From NCBI GenBank assembly GCA_013115135.1, contig JABANP010000540.1:1-34626 (forward strand): a stretch of DNA of 34,626 bases. Direction: 5' to 3'. Made by a program: the position numbers and the translations under genes. This DNA comes from Perkinsus olseni (lineage: Eukaryota > Perkinsozoa > Perkinsida > Perkinsidae). The notes beneath the pieces were generated by a model that saw only the letters and a list, made by a program, of their open reading frames with translations, was not told the origin of the DNA and did no database searches. Positions within the stretch are counted from its first letter, which is position 1. The number at the start of each line of letters is the position of its first letter. Shown here piece by piece: positions 1 to 7,736 of the stretch.

Positions 1-173
1 ACACAAAGTCGCGTGAATTCAGATTACAGTGTCCCGAAGGAAGCTAGCGCACGAGAAGCCCGCGAGACACGTAGTTCGGTCATATCTTGGTCAGTAAGGC
101 CGTCTTACTCGAATGGTTCCACTAGTTGGTTTCGAATGCTTAGTTGATCTTCCTCATTGTTTTTTCGTTACCA

Positions 174-1139
174 ATGCGTTCCTATCTCTTCGCGGTTATT
201 GCTGCTGTAGCAGCTGCTACGGAAGATCCGTGTGCTCAGATGTGCTCTGATGTCAGCGGGTGTGGTAATTCCAAGTACGGATCATATTGCAAGTCGTGGC
301 TGAGTAGCCCCATCTGCTTCGGTCTGATGAAGAAGTCTGATGGCTCAGTTTGCTTCCAGCCAACAGACTCTTCCTGTGTCGGTGATGCGATTCCCTGCGA
401 CACAGTAAGTACTCCTCCTGTCACTACCAAAGCCGCTGTTTCTACGACTACTACGAAGGCCGCTGTTTCTACGACTACTACCAAGGCCGCTGTTTCTACG
501 ACTACTACCAAGGCCGCTGTTTCTACGACTACTACCAAGGCCGCTGTTTCTACGACTACTACCAAGGCCGCTGTTTCTACGACTACTACCAAGGCCGCTG
601 TTTCTACGACTACTACCAAGGCCGCTGTTTCTACGACTACTACCAAGGCCGCTGTTTCTACGACTACTACCAAGGCCGCTGTTTCTACGACTACTACCAA
701 GGCCATTGTTTCTACGACTACGGAAGCCACCACGACTACCGCAGCTCCCACGTCTGTCACGACGGTTGAAGTAACAACTACCACTACAACGACGATGCCT
801 CCAACAACCACAACTGTAGCGACTACTCAGGCCACCACAAGTACCACCACCACCACCTCTACCGAGGGTTTCGGTGGGAAGTACTGTGGCAACCTCTTCG
901 GCCAAAGCTTCAGTGTTGACTTCGAGGAGGGTCGCGCTACTGTTAGCGTTCTCGGTCAGAGTGCAGGTGCCGACTACGAAGTTGAGGGGACAAAGATCGT
1001 CTTCTCGAATTACGATCCCATGCTACAGAAGTTGATGAATGCTTTCCATATCAAGAGTATCGATGGTACCATCATCAGTCCAACTGAGGTTCATATTAAG
1101 GCTGGCTTCCTCATTGACACCACTCTCACTAGCTGTTAA
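174..1139 (+). CDS. Secreted mucin-like Thr-rich repeat protein, copy 1
   Basis: A 321-residue protein in one exon. I chose the ATG at 174 because it opens a classic signal peptide (MRSYLFAVIAAVAAA); the reading frame is open 10 codons further upstream but without ATG. After the signal come a Cys-rich domain of about 60 residues (at least eight Cys), ten 9-residue units KAAVSTTTT plus a degenerate eleventh (KAIVSTTT), a Thr/Pro-rich stretch, and a 90-residue C-terminal domain starting FGGKYCGNLFG and ending in a Cys. The Thr/Ser tract looks like a mucin stalk for O-glycosylation, so a cell-surface or secreted role is likely. I do not recognise the two folded domains. A donor-like GTAAGT at 406 is ignored because the frame stays open and protein-like across it. 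Confidence 0.85.
   Translation: MRSYLFAVIAAVAAATEDPCAQMCSDVSGCGNSKYGSYCKSWLSSPICFGLMKKSDGSVCFQPTDSSCVGDAIPCDTVSTPPVTTKAAVSTTTTKAAVSTTTTKAAVSTTTTKAAVSTTTTKAAVSTTTTKAAVSTTTTKAAVSTTTTKAAVSTTTTKAAVSTTTTKAAVSTTTTKAIVSTTTEATTTTAAPTSVTTVEVTTTTTTTMPPTTTTVATTQATTSTTTTTSTEGFGGKYCGNLFGQSFSVDFEEGRATVSVLGQSAGADYEVEGTKIVFSNYDPMLQKLMNAFHIKSIDGTIISPTEVHIKAGFLIDTTLTSC
429..725 (+). repeat. Coding minisatellite, 27-base unit, about 11 units
   Basis: Units of 27 bases encode KAAVSTTTT. Ten are nearly identical; the last encodes KAIVSTTT. The near identity of units suggests recent expansion or homogenisation. The second gene copy has one unit fewer. Confidence 0.95.
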
Positions 1140-1439
1140 GGATAGCAGCTTGCTAATCAAGAGTCCGTGATGCAGATACTGTTCTCAGAATCTTTCTCTC
1201 GCGAGCTCCTCCTGAAATCTTTTCATTCATGCCATTTCTTGATGGCTCTATTTTGACAATCTGGATAGTCTCCTCGCATCTCGTGTGACCGCTCACATGT
1301 GGCGTTGTCGAGTTGTACTAATGTTGAGAACCCACGGCTTTGGTCGTTACGTTTGGGCCAATCGAAATGTGGTTTGGGCGTAGTGACTTGCGAAAGTTGG
1401 CGCCAGCCGGCACTGACAGGAGAAGTTAGAGCTGTCGCG

Positions 1440-1512
1440 GCCTTCTTAGCTTAGTTGGTAGAGCACCCGCTTAGTAAGCGGGAGGTCGTCGGTTCGACTC
1501 CGGCAGAAGGCT
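1440..1512 (+). tRNA. tRNA-Thr(AGT), copy 1
   Basis: Full cloverleaf. The acceptor stem GCCTTCT pairs with AGAAGGC, there is a D arm with an A box, the anticodon stem is CCCGC/GCGGG with loop TTAGTAA (anticodon AGT, 1473-1475), and the T arm GTCGG-TTCGACT-CCGGC pairs with one G-T. The first run of four T lies about 20 bases downstream. Confidence 0.95.
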
Positions 1513-1745
1513 TGTTGCATGTGGAAAGTAGTTTTCGAACTGAATGGGATGGCGAACGAAAAGCAAAGGGCCCTTGCCTGCGGCAACCAAGCCAGGATCT
1601 CAGCTTGAGCGAGCGCCCCAGAGGAACTCGCTAACGAGATGTTAAATCCAAGTCCTACCGAGCAATCTTTGTTGCATGACTTGCGTTCGTGGAGTTTAAC
1701 GTTCTGCACGCGTAGCAAATTTTCGAAACTAGAATGCAGGTTCGT

Positions 1746-1817
1746 GTCGCTATCGTCTAGTGGTTAGGACGTCACGTTGTGGCCGTGACAACCCCGGTTC
1801 AAATCCGGGTAGTGACT
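1746..1817 (+). tRNA. tRNA-His(GTG)
   Basis: The acceptor GTCGCTA pairs with TAGTGAC including one G-T. The anticodon stem TCACG/CGTGA encloses loop TTGTGGC, giving anticodon GTG. The T arm is CCCGG-TTCAAAT-CCGGG. It resembles the usual eukaryotic tRNA-His in the D arm and anticodon loop. I see no strong oligo-T terminator close behind it. Confidence 0.93.
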
Positions 1818-1928
1818 ATATACTGCTCTGGCTTCTCATCGCATTTCCTGCCCAGGAGCAGCTTGTTCACAATGTCTCACTCGCGCCGATCATAAGCGTC
1901 TCCGCGCAAGACGATGCGTACTCAACGA

Positions 1929-2000
1929 TGACCCCGGCCCGATTCGAACGGACAACCTTCTGATCTGGAGTCAGATGCGCTACCGTTGCGCCACAGGGCC
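1929..2000 (-). tRNA. tRNA-Trp(CCA)
   Basis: On the minus strand the acceptor GGCCCTG pairs with CGGGGTC using two G-T pairs. The anticodon stem TCTGA/TCAGA encloses loop CTCCAGA, giving anticodon CCA. The T arm is GTCCG-TTCGAAT-CGGGC. It is the only gene of this small tRNA cluster on the minus strand. Confidence 0.92.
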
Positions 2001-2135
2001 TCCCGCGTGAGTAGTGCCTTTTCGTGTTCCCACTTGCGACTCGTACTGAACCACGCCTGGCCTAGATATATTAATCGCGCAGGGAAATGTTTAGCAGCCA
2101 TTGCACAGACACTGCAGTACAACAAACTTAATAGC

Positions 2136-2207
2136 GGTCCTATAGTGTAGTGGTCAGCACTCTGGACTTTGAATCCAGCAACTCGGGTTCAAATCCCGAT
2201 AGGACCT
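2136..2207 (+). tRNA. tRNA-Gln(TTG)
   Basis: The acceptor GGTCCTA pairs perfectly with TAGGACC. The anticodon stem CTGGA/TCCAG encloses loop CTTTGAA, giving anticodon TTG. The T arm is CTCGGG-TTCAAAT-CCCGAT. Fourth tRNA gene within about 770 bases. Confidence 0.95.
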
Positions 2208-2478
2208 ACAACCTATTATTACGACCTTTCGTCACTAACGGAATTTCCGAAGACTTCGTCGTCCTGAGCAGTCAGCAACCACATGACGGTAGGATCCAGA
2301 ATGAGCTTGGAGTTTATTTGTGAACCCAGAACGAGTGGCAGCATGATTTCTCTCGGCCATTATTATTTCTCTCCGAGTTTTTTATGCAAGACGAGAGCGG
2401 TGTTAATACTGCGTGTCGCTAGCAGACGACGTCTTAACGATGCGAGTGAGAAAAGTAAAGATGGTTTCGATCGATAGG
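2208..2478. other. Spacer between the tRNA cluster and duplication copy 2
   Basis: I see no gene here. It directly precedes the point at which duplication copy 2 becomes recognisable. Confidence 0.6.
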
Positions 2479-2651
2479 ACACAAAGTCGCGTGAATTCAG
2501 ATTACAGTGTCCCGAAGGAAGCTAGCGCACGAGAAGCCCGCGAGACACGTAGTTCGGTCATATCTTGGTCAGTAAGGCCGTCTTACTCGAATGGTTCCAC
2601 TAGTTGGTTTCGAATGCTTAGTTGATCTTCCTCATTGTTTTTTCGTTACCA

Positions 2652-3587
2652 ATGCGTTCCTATCTCTTCGCGGTTATTGCTGCTGTAGCAGCTGCTACGG
2701 AAGATCCGTGTGCTCAGATGTGCTCTGATGTCAGCGGGTGTGGTAATTCCAAGTACGGATCATATTGCAAGTCGTGGCTGAGTAGCCCCATCTGCTTCGG
2801 TCTGATGAAGAAGTCTGATGGCTCAGTTTGCTTCCAGCCAACAGACTCTTCCTGTGTCGGTGATGCGATTCCCTGCGACACAGTAAGTACTCCTCCTGTC
2901 ACTACCAAAGCCGCTGTTTCTACGACTACTACGAAGGCCGCTGTTTCTACGACTACTACCAAGGCCGCTGTTTCTACGACTACTACCAAGGCCGCTGTTT
3001 CTACGACTACTACCAAGGCCGCTGTTTCTACGACTACTACCAAGGCCGCTGTTTCTACGACTACTACCAAGGCCGCTGTTTCTACGACTACTACCAAGGC
3101 CGCTGTTTCTACGACTACTACCAAGGCCGCTGTTTCTACGACTACTACCAAGGCCATTGTTTCTACGACTACGGAAGCCACCACGACTACCGCAGCTCCC
3201 ACGTCTGTCACGACGGTTGAAGTAACAACTACCACTACAACGACGATGCCTCCAACAACCACAACTGTAGCGACTACTCAGGCCACCACAAGTACCACCA
3301 CCACCTCTACCGAGGGTTTCGGTGGGAAGTACTGTGGCAACCTCTTCGGCCAAAGCTTCAGTGTTGACTTCGAGGAGGGTCGCGCTACTGTTAGCGTTCT
3401 CGGTCAGAGTGCAGGTGCCGACTACGAAGTTGAGGGGACAAAGATCGTCTTCTCGAATTACGATCCCATGCTACAGAAGTTGATGAATGCTTTCCATATC
3501 AAGAGTATCGATGGTACCATCATCAGTCCAACTGAGGTTCATATTAAGGCTGGCTTCCTCATTGACACCACTCTCACTAGCTGTTAA
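2652..3587 (+). CDS. Secreted mucin-like Thr-rich repeat protein, copy 2
   Basis: A 311-residue paralogue of the gene at 174-1139, with the same signal peptide, Cys-rich domain and C-terminal domain. It has nine full KAAVSTTTT units instead of ten and one Thr fewer in the later Thr run, for a net loss of 10 residues. Apart from these length changes the two proteins look identical, so the duplication is recent or kept uniform by gene conversion. Start choice and function follow copy 1. Upstream sequence from 2479 is also duplicated, so both copies probably share their promoter. Confidence 0.85.
   Translation: MRSYLFAVIAAVAAATEDPCAQMCSDVSGCGNSKYGSYCKSWLSSPICFGLMKKSDGSVCFQPTDSSCVGDAIPCDTVSTPPVTTKAAVSTTTTKAAVSTTTTKAAVSTTTTKAAVSTTTTKAAVSTTTTKAAVSTTTTKAAVSTTTTKAAVSTTTTKAAVSTTTTKAIVSTTTEATTTTAAPTSVTTVEVTTTTTTTMPPTTTTVATTQATTSTTTTSTEGFGGKYCGNLFGQSFSVDFEEGRATVSVLGQSAGADYEVEGTKIVFSNYDPMLQKLMNAFHIKSIDGTIISPTEVHIKAGFLIDTTLTSC
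2907..3176 (+). repeat. Coding minisatellite, 27-base unit, about 10 units
   Basis: Same unit as at 429-725, with nine full KAAVSTTTT units followed by the KAIVSTTT variant. Confidence 0.95.
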
Positions 3588-3887
3588 GGATAGCAGCTTG
3601 CTAATCAAGAGTCCGTGATGCAGATACTGTTCTCAGAATCTTTCTCTCGCGAGCTCCTCCTGAAATCTTTTCATTCATGCCATTTCTTGATGGCTCTATT
3701 TTGACAATCTGGATAGTCTCCTCGCATCTCGTGTGACCGCTCACATGTGGCGTTGTCGAGTTGTACTAATGTTGAGAACCCACGGCTTTGGTCGTTACGT
3801 TTGGGCCAATCGAAATGTGGTTTGGGCGTAGTGACTTGCGAAAGTTGGCGCCAGCCGGCACTGACAGGAGAAGTTAGAGCTGTCGCG

Positions 3888-3960
3888 GCCTTCTTAGCTT
3901 AGTTGGTAGAGCACCCGCTTAGTAAGCGGGAGGTCGTCGGTTCGACTCCGGCAGAAGGCT
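3888..3960 (+). tRNA. tRNA-Thr(AGT), copy 2
   Basis: Exact duplicate of the gene at 1440-1512, carried by the tandem duplication. Confidence 0.95.
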
Positions 3961-4223
3961 TGTTGCATGTGGAAAGTAGTTTTCGAACTGAATGGGATGG
4001 CGAACGAAAAGCAAAGGGCCCTTGCCTGCGGCAACCAAGCCAGGATCTCAGCTTGAGCGAGCGCCCCAGAGGAACTCGCTAACGAGATGTTAAATCCAAG
4101 TCCTACCGAGCAATCTTTGTTGCATGACTTGCGTTCGTGGAGTTTAACGTTCTGCACGCGTAGCAAAATTTTTCGATGAGAGCCGCGAGAAAACAGTGAC
4201 CCCAGATCGGATCGTTTGTCGGT

Positions 4224-4419
4224 TGTTACCGGAAGAGACTCAATAACACAACACCCTCTAGTTTAGGACTAGAGAGATAGGACTATAGTGCAGAGAGTGG
4301 AGATAATAGAGTGTGTGGAGAGAGAATAGTAGTGCAGCAGTTTTGGGCGAGCTAGGCTAGGCTAAGATACGCAGGGCGAACGAGAGTGATTGTGTGGAAA
4401 TGTGTCCCGCACAGTGACA
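4224..4419 (-). repeat. LTR (3' LTR relative to pol)
   Basis: Runs from TGTTACCGG to GTGACA, with short inverted ends. It contains a GAGAG-rich segment and one copy of the window-wide motif AAGATACGC (4364-4372). Identical by eye to 7006-7201. Confidence 0.95.
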
Positions 4420-4494
4420 TTCTGGCGGCCCGCGAGAGAGAGCAAACAGCTACGCAGTGCATCAAAATTTATTAAAAGGAGAGACATAGAGTTC

Positions 4495-7005
4495 TCATCT
4501 GAGTCGACCCAAAAGTCGCACACTGGCTCGAGATAGTCGGATAGTTTGATCATCAGTGGAGTCTTGGACTCGGAGTAGTCGAACATCGTCAGAGCTGACA
4601 TAGTCATCAGTGAGCTTCAGAGTAGCACCATCACGTTCAGCCAACTGTAACCGGAAGGTACCGTTATCGCAGTCCAGCACCTTGCCGCATAAGGCCTTGC
4701 CACGAATCTTGACATAACCAAAATCGCTAGCAGAGCCGATGCCAGAGGAGGACAATGGGTCGCCCACACGGCGGTAGTCACGACAAGAACGAACCGCTCT
4801 CGCTGGAGAGTACGATGCCGGATAAGGCCTTCTGGCGGCTGTTGTCGGCTGAGCTTGGGCAGGATCCGCAACATCGGTCTTGTCCGCCGGGGAGTTGTCT
4901 GTTAAGGCCTTCAAGGTAGACGACGGCGCATCTGAGGCAGAAGGACTTGAGTCTCCTTGCTGATCGCGGCGAGTAGGGCATACAGCCGAAGCTTGCAGAG
5001 CGGCTGGATCTGGCGGCCCGCTTGAAGTTGAGGACTGCGTAGGCTTGGCTTCCACAAGGGCAGTGGGAGGAGACCGCACCAGATTGTCGACGGGCTGGGC
5101 GAAGACTGAGCGGTCGCGGCCAGTGGTTGCTTGTAGATGAGCAGTGTTGCCAGTTACCCAGAGCACACGGTATGGTCCCACAACTTGGCTACCAAGCTTG
5201 GTAGATCGCCTCGGCTTGACGATATAGGTAACCGAACCAGGCTCGATGCGATGAGGCGTATCACCACACTTGCGGCGGGTCTTCTCGCGTCCTTCTTCCC
5301 ATTGATGGAGGAGGAAGTCAGACACCCTTGCAGATGGCGGTGGGATGTCAGTCGGAAAGGTAGGCACAGACTGCATATAGGGGTAAGTGTGAGCAAGATC
5401 CCAGGGCGTGGTCGAAGGAGAGGACAAAGAAGACCAACGTAACCGAGCATTGGAGAGGGCAGTCGCCTCGAAGACGGTCACTTCCCAGGGCTGATCCTTG
5501 GCTTGTAGAATACGGAGCTGCTCATTGAGAGCGGCATGCTGTCGCTCGTAAGCACCTCCTCGCTGTGGTGACCCTGAAGGAATATAGCACAACCGTACCG
5601 AGTGAGCCAGTACCATACTCCTGAAGGAGCCACTGCGGAACACTGCGTGGTTATCGCAGCGAAGGCCTTTGGGCACTCCACCAAGAGCGAAAACTTTCTT
5701 GGTGGCCGTCAAAGTATGAGGTAGTGAAGTTGAGGCCGTCGGGATAGCAATCTGGTAACCACTCAGTAGGCAGGTAGCCACAAGGCAGTACGGTAGAGCA
5801 CGGTCATGAGCTGGAAGGTCGTAGGGGCCGGTGTGGTCCAAGCCAATATATTGCCAGACGCGTTCAGGCATGGCAAAGGAATTAGCTGGTGCTGGAGCTC
5901 GGCGTTGAGGCTTGGCAAGTTTACACTTGCGGCAAGCAGAGCAGACGGCGGTCACGGCAGATTTCATACGTGGCCATGCATAGAGCGGAGTGAGCCGGTC
6001 AAGAGTGCCTTGCACAGCTTCGTGATGGCGGTCATGACATTGAAGGACCACGAGTCGCTGGAGAAGAAGTGCTTCCTTGGGGACCACCAGCTGCTTGTAG
6101 AGGGTCCCTTGAGCTGACTGCCTCGTCGCACGATACACACAGTCATCAGTTCCGACCGAATGGAAGGGTTGATGGGAGTGCGTACCGACCGTACCGTAGA
6201 CTCGCTGTTCACGGCGAATCAGTAGATGGGCGGGAGTCAGCAAGTCACCAACAGTGTGAGGGCTAGCAGGCAGCATAGAGACCCAAAGGGCCCAGACCTT
6301 GAGAAGGAGCTTGTAGAAGTAATACTGGAGCATGAGGCCTTCATCGTGATCTCCCTCGGGGTGTCCTACTTGTATGACAGAAAGTGAAGCAACACCGTCT
6401 CTTAGGGAATCAGGTCGTACCAAGGGCTTCCGGGAGGTTGAGGGCTTCTTGGTGACAGATGTTGGGGGAGTCAAGGCCTCATACGAGAGGGGCAACCGAT
6501 AGAGGCAGGGCATAGCATCCAAGTCGAACTCGTTACACCGGAGAAGGCCGTCATGGTAACTGCGAACCAACTGAAATAGCTCGACAGTGTCGATGGTAGT
6601 GGACGGCAGAAGGCACCTCGACGGAGCGTCAGCCAGATTATACTTGCCACTGATGTGGGAGATGAAGACTTGAATACCTGGACACGCTGCCTGGAGCCGA
6701 AGAATGGCATTCTTAATGCGGATGATACGGCGAATAGTCACCAGCTCCTCTGACGAGTAGGCCACGACGGGTGTGTACTGGCGCAGGCGAGAGATAGAAA
6801 TGGTACTATCAGTGAGTACCAAGAGGCTCGAAGTAGGGGAATGGTCTTGAATCTCCGATAGATAGTCACAGACCCAGTCCATAGCCGTGGCCAAGGTGTC
6901 CAACTCAAACTTGGGTGCAGTACGTCGGTTCAGGCCTTGAACAGCATGGACATAGCCGTGGCTGATAAGGCGGCGCCCATGAAGAGTATACAGAACACCT
7001 AAAGA
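4495..7005 (-). CDS. Truncated pol: RNase H C-terminal part plus integrase
   Basis: The frame is open from the LTR edge to a TGA at 4495, about 837 codons, and has no evident ATG at its upstream end. In order: the later part of RNase H, with the Glu in KFELDTLATAMDW, the Asp in LTDSTIS and the final NLADAPSR; a zinc-binding HHCC module (HDRHH, then CSACRKC); an integrase core with Asp in GLDHTGPY, Asp in LRCDNHAVF and Glu in GGAYERQ; a C-terminal domain containing VVGPYRV, like the GPY/F module; and a long tail rich in Ser, Pro and Ala. The first RNase H Asp and all upstream domains are missing. GPY/F favours Ty3/gypsy, while the GGxxE context recalls BEL/Pao, so the superfamily is left open. 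Any start codon may lie in the LTR. Confidence 0.88.
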   Translation of the reverse strand, partial: SLGVLYTLHGRRLISHGYVHAVQGLNRRTAPKFELDTLATAMDWVCDYLSEIQDHSPTSSLLVLTDSTISISRLRQYTPVVAYSSEELVTIRRIIRIKNAILRLQAACPGIQVFISHISGKYNLADAPSRCLLPSTTIDTVELFQLVRSYHDGLLRCNEFDLDAMPCLYRLPLSYEALTPPTSVTKKPSTSRKPLVRPDSLRDGVASLSVIQVGHPEGDHDEGLMLQYYFYKLLLKVWALWVSMLPASPHTVGDLLTPAHLLIRREQRVYGTVGTHSHQPFHSVGTDDCVYRATRQSAQGTLYKQLVVPKEALLLQRLVVLQCHDRHHEAVQGTLDRLTPLYAWPRMKSAVTAVCSACRKCKLAKPQRRAPAPANSFAMPERVWQYIGLDHTGPYDLPAHDRALPYCLVATCLLSGYQIAIPTASTSLPHTLTATKKVFALGGVPKGLRCDNHAVFRSGSFRSMVLAHSVRLCYIPSGSPQRGGAYERQHAALNEQLRILQAKDQPWEVTVFEATALSNARLRWSSLSSPSTTPWDLAHTYPYMQSVPTFPTDIPPPSARVSDFLLHQWEEGREKTRRKCGDTPHRIEPGSVTYIVKPRRSTKLGSQVVGPYRVLWVTGNTAHLQATTGRDRSVFAQPVDNLVRSPPTALVEAKPTQSSTSSGPPDPAALQASAVCPTRRDQQGDSSPSASDAPSSTLKALTDNSPADKTDVADPAQAQPTTAARRPYPASYSPARAVRSCRDYRRVGDPLSSSGIGSASDFGYVKIRGKALCGKVLDCDNGTFRLQLAERDGATLKLTDDYVSSDDVRLLRVQDSTDDQTIRLSRASVRLLGRLR

Positions 7006-7201
7006 TGTTACCGGAAGAGACTCAATAACACAACACCCTCTAGTTTAGGACTAGAGAGATAGGACTATAGTGCAGAGAGTGGAGATAATAGAGTGTGTGG
7101 AGAGAGAATAGTAGTGCAGCAGTTTTGGGCGAGCTAGGCTAGGCTAAGATACGCAGGGCGAACGAGAGTGATTGTGTGGAAATGTGTCCCGCACAGTGAC
7201 A
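7006..7201 (-). repeat. LTR (5' LTR relative to pol)
   Basis: Identical by eye to 4224-4419. On the coding strand the LTR is followed at once by RNase H codons, with no primer-binding site or leader left between. Confidence 0.95.
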
Positions 7202-7736
7202 CGGTCATGCGCAGACGTACCCGAAGGAATTGCAAGATAGCAAGAATCACAGTCTATCGCACAGACAAGATTCGAGTAGCGCGCGTCCTCTTTCGTTATT
7301 GATGTTGTTGCACGCATGAACAGTCCACGAGGTTGGGGCTCATCGCTCTCTGTGAGTATCTGAGCTCCGAAGTTACTCACGCTTCAGGATTCGCCTCTAT
7401 CAGTCGGACTGGAAGAGTTCGGATATTCTCCTGAGTTCGAGAACGCTCATTCGCCCGTTAAATTCGGGCCTGGCAGAGGCAACAGTCCGGGTGATCAATA
7501 GTAGACCTTCTCCGAGTGCCAATAGCCTTCCCAGGATCGTCTTGCACGCATTAAATTCACCCCTGCGAGCGCTCCTGATGAGAGGTTCATCGAAGCCAGT
7601 TGTTTCGTACTCGGCGCTTCCTCACTCTCCGAAATCGGTTAACTTCCGTTAATAGGTGCGGATTACCACTATTGCTGATCTCTTCGCATGACCTATTACC
7701 AGATTGTAGTTCCTGTTTTGTTAGTTTCTCTGTAGC
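7202..7736. other. Intergenic stretch
   Basis: I see no coding exon, RNA gene or repeat between the retrotransposon and the gene starting at 7737. It should contain that gene's promoter. Confidence 0.5.

Larger units (their letters stand above)
1..1719. repeat. Tandem duplication, copy 1
   Basis: This stretch reappears at 2479-4167, almost base for base. The offset is 2478 bases up to the minisatellite and 2448 after it, because copy 2 is 30 bases shorter. The unit holds a secreted Thr-rich protein gene and tRNA-Thr. Similarity stops after the sequence GCAAA at 1719/4167. The left edge of copy 1 lies outside the window, so the true unit length is unknown. Confidence 0.95.
2479..4167. repeat. 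Tandem duplication, copy 2
   Basis: Second copy of 1-1719. The visible differences are one 27-base minisatellite unit and one ACC codon fewer. Beyond 4167 the sequence differs from the copy 1 flank; an LTR retrotransposon begins 56 bases later. Confidence 0.95.
4224..7201 (-). mobile_element. Non-autonomous LTR retrotransposon
   Basis: A complete 2978-base insertion, flanked by 196-base LTRs that look identical and by a 4-base target duplication CGGT (4220-4223 and 7202-7205). The LTRs start TGT and end ACA. The interior is only 2586 bases and encodes, on the minus strand, the tail of RNase H and a full integrase; gag, protease and reverse transcriptase are absent. Identical LTRs and an undamaged reading frame suggest recent insertion, so replication proteins must have come from another copy. 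It lies 264 bases past tRNA-Thr copy 2. Confidence 0.93.

Noticed and set aside
429..725. Regular 27-base repeats as a CRISPR-like array
   Set aside because: The units are contiguous without spacers, encode protein, and the genome is eukaryotic.
236..905. Long minus-strand open frames over the minisatellite (also at 2714-3353)
   Set aside because: They are antisense readings of a 27-base repeat, which keeps every frame open; the plus-strand frame has a signal peptide and folded domains.
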